From positions 1 through 64,000 of the forward strand of contig JAIRVP010000015.1 in the NCBI GenBank assembly GCA_031253835.1: 64,000 nucleotides of DNA, given 5' to 3'. Positions 57,744 to 64,000 of this stretch are shown here, piece after piece (the stretch's first letter is position 1; every line of letters begins with the position of its first letter). The notes under the pieces were generated by a model, which made no database searches, was not told the origin of the DNA, and worked only from the letters and a program-made list of their open reading frames with translations. The DNA is from Burkholderia sp. GTDB taxonomy: Bacteria > Pseudomonadota > Gammaproteobacteria > Burkholderiales > Burkholderiaceae. A program made the position numbers and the translations under genes.

Positions 57744-58127
57744 CTAGCCGTTCAGCACATACGGCCGCGTCATCACTTCGAGGAAGTGGCCGTCCGGATC
57801 GTCGAAGTACACGCCGCGGCCGCCGTTGTGGCGGTAGATGTCATCGGGCTGCCGCTTCGCCGGATCGGCCCAGTGCGCCAGCCCGCGCTCGCGGATGCGC
57901 GTCAGCACGCGATCGAAGCCGGCTTCGTCGAGCAGGAACGCGTAATGCTGCGACCGGATGTCCCCCGCCTGTTCGTAGAAATCGAGCGACACGCCGTTGT
58001 CGAGCGCGACGACCAGCATCGCGCCGAACGGCGTCGGTGGCGGTAATTCCAGGAGTTCGGTGAGGAAGCGGCTCGACGCACGCTTGTCGCGGCACCAGAC
58101 GATCGTATGGTTCAGCTGGACGTTCAT
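57744..58127 (-). CDS. VOC-family (glyoxalase/dioxygenase) protein
   Basis: 127 aa; start MNVQLNHTIVWCRDKRASSR. Two beta-alpha-beta-beta-beta units with putative metal ligands in LNHTIV (His), SQHYAFLL (His) and GHFLEVMTRPY (Glu). Reaction unknown. Below the mdtC terminator hairpin on the same strand, so transcribed separately. Confidence 0.9.
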   Translation of the reverse strand: MNVQLNHTIVWCRDKRASSRFLTELLELPPPTPFGAMLVVALDNGVSLDFYEQAGDIRSQHYAFLLDEAGFDRVLTRIRERGLAHWADPAKRQPDDIYRHNGGRGVYFDDPDGHFLEVMTRPYVLNG

Positions 58128-58201
58128 GGCGGATTCCCGGCGAAGGGCATCGCGGTGGGCATGGACTCACGATAGCCGATCGCCGCAGCGGTTCAAGCAC
58201 G

Positions 58202-58283
58202 AAAAAACGGCCGCCTGTCTGAGCTGACCCCCAAGGGTTGGAATGATGTCCAACTCTTGGGGGTCAGCTCAGTCGGGCGGCCG
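58202..58283 (-). terminator. Large terminator hairpin below mdtC with IS-end-like palindrome
   Basis: Read on the minus strand, CGGCCGCC-type outer arms (58208-58215 / 58276-58283), inner 17-bp arms (58219-58235 / 58256-58272) and 6-bp arms (58237-58242 / 58249-58254) stack to about 31 bp with loop CATCAT, followed by TTTTTT (58207-58202). The inner part 58220-58271 begins TGAGCTGACCCCC and ends in its complement, like two IS3-family termini facing each other. Confidence 0.85.
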
Positions 58284-58290
58284 CTTTCCG

Positions 58291-61200
58291 TTACTCGCCG
58301 GCCACCGCCGGCCCGCCGGTATTGCCGCGGCGGTTGCGGCGCTTCTCGCCCCATACGCGGAACCGGTCCATGTACAGGTAGACGACCGGCGTCGTATAAA
58401 GCGTCAGCACCTGCGACACGATCAGGCCGCCGGCGATCGCGATCCCGAGCGGCGCGCGCAGCTCGGCACCGTCGCCGCTGCCGAACGCGAGCGGCAGCGC
58501 GCCGAGGAGCGCCGCCATCGTCGTCATCATGATCGGACGGAAGCGCAGCAGGCACGCCTCGTGGATCGCGTCGAACGACGACTTCTGGTTGTTGCGCGTC
58601 TGGTCGATCGCGAAGTCGACCATCATGATCGCGTTCTTCTTCACGATACCGATCAGCAGGATCACGCCGATCAGCGCGATGATGCTGAACTCGGTCCTGA
58701 ACAGCAGCAGCGCGAGCAGCGCGCCGACGCCGGCCGACGGCAGCGTCGACAGGATCGTGATCGGGTGGATGTAGCTCTCGTACAGGATCCCGAGCACGAT
58801 GTAGACGGCCAGCAGCGCGGCGAGGATCAGGATCGGCTGGTCGTTCATCGACTGCTGGAACGCCTGCGCGGTGCCCTGGAAGCTGCCGACGATCGTCGGC
58901 GGGACGCCGACCTGCGCCATCGTCTGGTAGATCACCTGCGTCGCCTGCGACAGCGACACGCCCGGCGGCAGGTTGAACGAGATCGTCGTCGCGACGAACA
59001 GCCCCTGGTGGTTGACCGACAGCGGCGTCGTGCTCGGCCCGAACGTCGCGATCGCCGACAGCGGGATCATCGTCGACTTCGACGTCGACACCGACGCGCC
59101 CGACGACGCGCTCGACTTGCCGCTCGCGGCGATCGAGTTGAGCGCCTGGTTGCGTGCGGAATCGGACGCGATCGCCGCGGCGCTCTGCGTGGCCGTGCCG
59201 GCGCTCGATGTGCCGGCCGACGTCGCGACATAGGTGCCGGCGGCCGCATTGGTGGTCTGCGAGCCGTTCGCGCTGCCGCCCGACGTGCTGATCCACACCT
59301 GGTTCAGCATTTCCGGGCTCTGCCAGTATTTCGGCGCGACTTCCATCACGACGTGGTACTGGTTCAGCGGGTTGTAGATCGTCGAGACCTGGCGCTGGCC
59401 GAACGCGTCGTACAGCGTGTTGTCGATCTGCGCGGGCTTGATGCCGAAGCGCGCGGCCGTCGCGCGGTCGATCGTCACCATCGCCTCGAGGCCGCCTTGC
59501 TGCTGGTCGGAGTTCACGTCGGTCAGCTCGGAGCGCTTCTGCAGCGCCTCGGTCAGGATCGGCCCCCACTTGTACAGGTCGGCGCTCGAATCGCCGAGCA
59601 GCGTGAACTGATACTGCGCGTTGCTCTGCCGGCCGCCGACGCGGATGTCCTGCGCGGCCTGCAGGAACGTGCGCGCACCCGCGACGTCCGCCAGCGGCGG
59701 GCGCAGCTGCTGGATCACCTGGTCGGCCGACAGCTTGCGCTCGGTGCGGTCCTTCAGCGTGACGAACATGAAGCCCGAGTTGGTCTGCGTGCCGCCGGTG
59801 AAACCCGCGACGCTCTTCACGTTCGGGTTGCTCTGCACGATCCGCATCATCTCGGAGAACTTCAGCTTCATCGCCTGGAACGACGTCGACTGGTCGGCCT
59901 GGATGCCGCCGATCATCAGCCCGGTGTCCTGCTGCGGGAAGAAGCCCTTCGGCACGACGATGTACAGGTACACGTTCAGCCCGATCGTCGCGAACAGCGT
60001 CAGCAGGATCAGCAGCGGCCGGCGCAGCGCCCACGACAGCGAGCGCTCGTAGCCGCGCTGCATGCGCGAGAAGCCGCGCTCGAGGAAGCGCCCGAAGCGC
60101 CCTTCGTTTTGCGGGTCGTGCGACTCGGGCAGCAGGCGCGCGCACATCATCGGCGTGACGGTGAGCGACACCGCGAGCGACACGGCGATCGCGAGCGACA
60201 GCGTCAGCGCGAATTCGCGGAACAGCCGCCCGACGATGCCGCCCATCAGCAGGATCGGCAGGAACACCGCGACGAGCGAGATGCTCATCGACAGCACCGT
60301 GAAGCCGACCTCGCGCGCGCCGTCGAACGCGGCCTGCATGCGCGACTTGCCGTTCTCGATGTGCCGCGAGATGTTCTCCAGCACGACGATCGCATCGTCG
60401 ACCACGAAGCCGGTCGCGACGATCAGCGCCATCAATGACAGGTTGTCGATCGAGAAGCCGAGCAGGTACATCGCGCCGAACGTGCCGATGATCGAGATCG
60501 GCACCGCGACGCTCGGGATCAGCGTCGCGCGCCAGTTGCGCAGGAACAGGAACACGACCATCACGACGAGGCTGACCGCGATCAGCAGCGTGTGCTCGGT
60601 GTCCTTCAGCGACGCGCGGATGGTGGTCGAGCGGTCGAGCACCGGCGTGACCGTGATGTCGGCCGGCAGCGACGCGGTGAGCTGCGGCAGCGCCGCGCGC
60701 ACGCGGTCGATCGTGTCGATGATGTTCGCGCCGGGCGAGCGGTAGAGGATCACGAGCACCGCGCGCTTGCCGTTCGACAGACCGAGGTTGCGGAGATCCT
60801 CGACGCCGTCGACGACGTCGGACAGGTCGGACAGCCGCACGGCCGAGCCGTTGCGATAGGCGACGACGAGGTCGCGGTATTGCGACGCCTGGGAGGCCTG
60901 GTCGTTCGTATAGAGCTGGTAGTGCTGCGGGCCGAATTCGATCGCGCCCTTCGGCGCGTTGGCGTTCGCGGACGCCAGCGCTGCACGCACGTCCTCGAGG
61001 CCGATCCCGTAGTGGAACAGCGCCTGCGGTTCGAGCTCGACGCGCACGGCCGGGTTCGCGGAACCGCTCACCGTGACCTGGCCGATCCCGTCGATCTGCG
61101 ACAGCGACTGCTGCAGCACCGTCGACGCCGAGTCGTACAGTTTCGCGGCCGACGACGTTTCCGACGTCAGCGACACGATCATGATCGGCGAATCGGCCGG

Positions 61201-61599
61201 GTTGACCTTGCGGTAGGTCGGGTTGCTCTTCAGCGCGGCGGGCAGGTCGGCGCGCGCCGCGTTGATCGCGGCCTGCACGTCGCGCGCGGCGCCGTCGATG
61301 TCGCGGTTCAGGCCGAACTGCAGGATGATCCGCGCGTTGCCGACCGTGCTCGTCGACGTCATTTCGGACACGTCGGCGATCGAGCCGAGATGCCGCTCGA
61401 GCGGGCTCGTCACGCTGGTCGCGACCGTTTCCGGGCTTGCGCCCGGCAGCGACGCCTGCACCGAGATCGTCGGGAAGTCGACTTGCGGCAGCGGCGACAC
61501 CGGCAGCTTGATGAACGCGAACAGGCCCGCGAGCGCGACACCGAGCGCGAGCAGCGTCGTCGCGACGGGGCGGGTGATGAAAGGGCGCGACAGGTTCAT
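58291..61599 (-). CDS. mdtC: RND multidrug efflux permease, MdtC-like
   Basis: 1102-aa inner-membrane proton antiporter of the HAE1/MdtBC kind, about twelve helices. Start [34 protein letters not shown] carries the proton-relay Asp pair in TM4, and [10 protein letters not shown] begins the second periplasmic half. Normal MdtC is about 1025 aa; the extra length is largely a Ser/Thr/Ala/Gly-rich insert at about 772-842 (59074-59286). Starts 3 nt after mdtB stop; the pair should make the heterotrimeric pump with an MdtA adaptor outside the window. Confidence 0.95.
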   Translation of the reverse strand: MNLSRPFITRPVATTLLALGVALAGLFAFIKLPVSPLPQVDFPTISVQASLPGASPETVATSVTSPLERHLGSIADVSEMTSTSTVGNARIILQFGLNRDIDGAARDVQAAINAARADLPAALKSNPTYRKVNPADSPIMIVSLTSETSSAAKLYDSASTVLQQSLSQIDGIGQVTVSGSANPAVRVELEPQALFHYGIGLEDVRAALASANANAPKGAIEFGPQHYQLYTNDQASQASQYRDLVVAYRNGSAVRLSDLSDVVDGVEDLRNLGLSNGKRAVLVILYRSPGANIIDTIDRVRAALPQLTASLPADITVTPVLDRSTTIRASLKDTEHTLLIAVSLVVMVVFLFLRNWRATLIPSVAVPISIIGTFGAMYLLGFSIDNLSLMALIVATGFVVDDAIVVLENISRHIENGKSRMQAAFDGAREVGFTVLSMSISLVAVFLPILLMGGIVGRLFREFALTLSLAIAVSLAVSLTVTPMMCARLLPESHDPQNEGRFGRFLERGFSRMQRGYERSLSWALRRPLLILLTLFATIGLNVYLYIVVPKGFFPQQDTGLMIGGIQADQSTSFQAMKLKFSEMMRIVQSNPNVKSVAGFTGGTQTNSGFMFVTLKDRTERKLSADQVIQQLRPPLADVAGARTFLQAAQDIRVGGRQSNAQYQFTLLGDSSADLYKWGPILTEALQKRSELTDVNSDQQQGGLEAMVTIDRATAARFGIKPAQIDNTLYDAFGQRQVSTIYNPLNQYHVVMEVAPKYWQSPEMLNQVWISTSGGSANGSQTTNAAAGTYVATSAGTSSAGTATQSAAAIASDSARNQALNSIAASGKSSASSGASVSTSKSTMIPLSAIATFGPSTTPLSVNHQGLFVATTISFNLPPGVSLSQATQVIYQTMAQVGVPPTIVGSFQGTAQAFQQSMNDQPILILAALLAVYIVLGILYESYIHPITILSTLPSAGVGALLALLLFRTEFSIIALIGVILLIGIVKKNAIMMVDFAIDQTRNNQKSSFDAIHEACLLRFRPIMMTTMAALLGALPLAFGSGDGAELRAPLGIAIAGGLIVSQVLTLYTTPVVYLYMDRFRVWGEKRRNRRGNTGGPAVAGE

Positions 61600-61602
61600 T
61601 GC

Positions 61603-64000
61603 TTACGCATCCGTGCGCGTGTCGGCACCGGGGCCGTGGCGTTCGAACCAGCCGCGCACGCGGCGCGCGAGCGAATCGAAGCCGAGGTAGATCACGGGCG
61701 TCGTGAACAGCGTCAGCACCTGCGACACGATCAGGCCGCCGGCGATCGCGATCCCGAGCGGCTGGCGCAGCTCGGAACCCGCGCCGGAGCCGACGATCAG
61801 CGGCACCGCGCCGAGCAGCGCGGCGAGCGTCGTCATCAGGATCGGCCGGAAGCGCAGCAGGCACGCTTGGTAGATCGCCTCGCGCGGCGGCTTGCCTTCG
61901 ACGCGCTCGGCCTCCAGTGCGAAGTCGATCATCATGATCGCGTTCTTCTTCACGATGCCGATCAGCAGCACGATGCCGATGATCCCGATGATGTCGAGAT
62001 CGTGCCCGGTGATCATCAGCGCGAGCAGCGCGCCGACCCCGGCCGACGGCAGCGTCGACAGGATCGTGATCGGGTGGATGTAGCTCTCGTACAGGACGCC
62101 GAGCACGATGTACATCGTGATGACCGCCGCGAGGATCAGGAACAGCTGGTTCGACAGCGACGCCTGGAACGCGAGCGCCGCACCCTGGAAGCGCGTCTGG
62201 AACGACGCGGGCAGGTTGATGTCCTTCTCGGCGGCCTCGATCGCCTTGACGGCCTCGCCGAGCGACGCACCCTGCGCGAGGTTGAACGAGATCGTCGTCG
62301 ACGGGAATTGCGACAGGTGCGCGACCAGCAGCGGCGACGGCCGCTCGTGGAACGACGCGATCGACGACAGCGGCACCTGGCCGCCGCCGGCCGACGGCAG
62401 GTAGATGTCGTTCAGCGATTGCGCGTAGTGCTGCTCCTTCGGCTCCGATTCGAGAATCACGCGGTACTGGTTCGACTGCGTGAAGATGGTCGACACGATG
62501 CGCTGGCCGAACGCGTCGTACAGCGCGTTGTCGACGGTCGCCGGCGTGATGCCGAAGCGCGCGGCGCTCGCGCGGTCGATCTCGATGTACACCGACTGGC
62601 CGTTGCTCTGCAGGTCGGTCGCGACGTCGGCGAGCGACGGCTCCTGCTGCAGCCGTGCAACGAGCTTCGGCACCCAGGTCGCGAATTCGTCCGAATTCGG
62701 GCTGGTCAGCATGAACTGGTACTGCGTCGGGCTGACGGTCGAGTCGATCGTCAGATCCTGCACCGACTGCATGAACAGCGAGATGCCCGTGATGTTCGAC
62801 ACGCGGTGCTGCAGGTCGCGGATGATCTGCGCGGCGGTTTCGGAGCGATCGTCGCGCGCCTTCAGGTTAATCAGCATCCGGCCGCTGTTCAGCGTGATGT
62901 TGCTGCCGTCGACGCCGATGAACGACGTGAGGCTGTCGACGTTCGGATCCTTCAGGATCTCGGCCGCGAGCGCCTGCTGGCGTTCGGCCATCGCGCCGTA
63001 CGAGATCGACTGCGGCGCCTGCGTGATCGCCTGGATCACGCCGGTGTCCTGGGCGGGGAAGAAGCCCTTCGGCACGTAGATATAGAGCAGGGCGGTCAGC
63101 CCGAGCGTCAGCAGCGCGACGACGAGCGTCGAGCGCTGGCGGTTCAGCACCCACTCGAGCGCAACCGCGTAGCGCGCGATCACCCAGTCGATCGCGCGGT
63201 GCACGCGCGCCTCGAAGCGGTGGCTTTCCGGCGGCGGCGAATGGCGCAGCAGCTTCGCGCACATCATCGGCACGAGCGTGAGCGACACGATCGCCGAGAT
63301 CACGATCGTCACCGCGAGCGTGATCGCGAATTCGTGGAACAGGCGCCCGACCACGTCGCCCATGAACAGCAGCGGGATCAGCACCGCGATCAGCGACACC
63401 GTCAGCGAGATGATCGTGAAGCCGATCTGCCGCGAGCCTTTCAGCGCGGCCTCGAGCCCCGTTTCGCCTTCCTCGACGTAGCGCGCGATGTTCTCGATCA
63501 TCACGATCGCATCGTCGACGACGAAGCCGGTCGCGATGGTGAGCGCCATCAGCGACAGGTTGTTCAGCGAGAAGCCGGCCATGTACATCACCGCGAGCGT
63601 GCCGATCAGCGACAGCGGCACCGACAGGCTCGGGATGATCGTTGCGTAGACGTTCGCGAGGAACAGGTACATCACGAGCACGACGAGTGCGACCGCGAGC
63701 AGCAGCTCGAACTGCACGTCGCGCACGGCCGCGCGGATCATCGTCGTGCGGTCGGTGACGATTTCCACGTCGAGCGCGGCCGGCAGCGTTTCCTGCAGCT
63801 TCGGCAGCTGCGCCTTGATCGCGTCGACCGTCTGGATCACGTTCGCGCCGGGCTGGCGCTGCACGTTCAGGATGATCGCGGGATCGGAGTTCACCCACGC
63901 GCCGAGCTTGGTGTTCTCCGAGCCGGCGACGACCGTCGCGACGTCGGTCAGCATCACCGGGCGGCCATTCTTGTATGCGACGACCGCGCTGTTGTACTGG
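61603..64000 (-). CDS. mdtB: RND multidrug efflux permease, MdtB-like (5' end outside window)
   Basis: 799 codons visible, open to the right edge; N-terminal part of about 240 residues missing. VLRIANCE-type family features: [14 protein letters not shown] (TM4 Asp pair), [36 protein letters not shown], and [17 protein letters not shown]. No Ser/Thr-rich insert, unlike its partner. Four bases separate it from mdtC, so both come from one transcript with mdtA probably further upstream. Confidence 0.95.
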   Translation of the reverse strand, partial: QYNSAVVAYKNGRPVMLTDVATVVAGSENTKLGAWVNSDPAIILNVQRQPGANVIQTVDAIKAQLPKLQETLPAALDVEIVTDRTTMIRAAVRDVQFELLLAVALVVLVMYLFLANVYATIIPSLSVPLSLIGTLAVMYMAGFSLNNLSLMALTIATGFVVDDAIVMIENIARYVEEGETGLEAALKGSRQIGFTIISLTVSLIAVLIPLLFMGDVVGRLFHEFAITLAVTIVISAIVSLTLVPMMCAKLLRHSPPPESHRFEARVHRAIDWVIARYAVALEWVLNRQRSTLVVALLTLGLTALLYIYVPKGFFPAQDTGVIQAITQAPQSISYGAMAERQQALAAEILKDPNVDSLTSFIGVDGSNITLNSGRMLINLKARDDRSETAAQIIRDLQHRVSNITGISLFMQSVQDLTIDSTVSPTQYQFMLTSPNSDEFATWVPKLVARLQQEPSLADVATDLQSNGQSVYIEIDRASAARFGITPATVDNALYDAFGQRIVSTIFTQSNQYRVILESEPKEQHYAQSLNDIYLPSAGGGQVPLSSIASFHERPSPLLVAHLSQFPSTTISFNLAQGASLGEAVKAIEAAEKDINLPASFQTRFQGAALAFQASLSNQLFLILAAVITMYIVLGVLYESYIHPITILSTLPSAGVGALLALMITGHDLDIIGIIGIVLLIGIVKKNAIMMIDFALEAERVEGKPPREAIYQACLLRFRPILMTTLAALLGAVPLIVGSGAGSELRQPLGIAIAGGLIVSQVLTLFTTPVIYLGFDSLARRVRGWFERHGPGADTRTDA

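Overview
The window is high-GC DNA (codon third positions almost all G or C) whose gene content and order fit a chromosome of the genus Burkholderia, most likely the Burkholderia cepacia complex. The markers are an hpnIJKL hopanoid cluster, an arginine transport plus AST/Aru catabolic cluster arranged as in pseudomonads, a PlcN-type phospholipase C, otsBA, and an MdtBC-type RND pump. The species assignment is inference from gene content; no search was run.

Region 1 (1-7210) is a tRNA-Gly x3 / tRNA-Cys array carrying a genomic island of about 6.7 kb. A 48-bp direct repeat of the tRNA-Cys 3' end (438-485 and 7120-7167) bounds it, and it begins with a tyrosine recombinase. Its cargo is lower in GC than the flanks and falls into three blocks: (a) a 65-aa protein plus a 535-aa protein with a papain/C39-like Cys...His arrangement; (b) a minus-strand HTH/excisionase-like gene, a frameshifted gene of unknown function and a 5'-truncated SRAP gene; (c) a GvpU-like protein plus a TIR-like (CAP12/Pycsar-effector type) nucleotide-binding protein. 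This layout resembles a small anti-phage defence island. Blocks (a) and (c) are the best candidates for an undescribed system.

Region 2 (7.2-32.1 kb) is ordinary chromosomal sequence. It holds a GNAT/XRE-cupin pair, a ParD-like gene translationally coupled to a methionine aminopeptidase, fRMsr, LysR/pirin, an ElaA-like acetyltransferase, a copper-delivery operon for cytochrome oxidase (sco-pcuAC-ctaG), trehalose synthesis (otsBA), an ABC exporter, a glycosyltransferase, two membrane proteins, glucarate dehydratase with a divergent FadR-type regulator, a branched-chain amino acid binding protein, a Tat-exported phospholipase C, pdxY, an alpha/beta hydrolase and a luciferase-like monooxygenase.

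Region 3 (32.1-51.1 kb) has two pathway clusters. hpnI-hpnJ-hpnK-hpnL makes and moves extended hopanoids, and is followed by a SmpA/OmlA-like lipoprotein. The arginine cluster is hisQMP plus an ArgR-like AraC regulator, then astC-aruF-aruG-astD-astB-astE, then a lone periplasmic binding protein. Between regulator and astC lies a 790-bp element made of two 268-bp inverted arms.

Region 4 (51.1-64 kb) holds an HDOD protein and a PAS-GGDEF-EAL protein with a degenerate GGDEF motif, a secreted peroxiredoxin, an NAD(P)-binding protein, a NYN/LOTUS RNA-binding-type protein with a histone-like tail, a VOC protein, and mdtC and mdtB (mdtB runs off the window). A terminator hairpin below mdtC has an IS3-terminus-like palindrome nested inside it.
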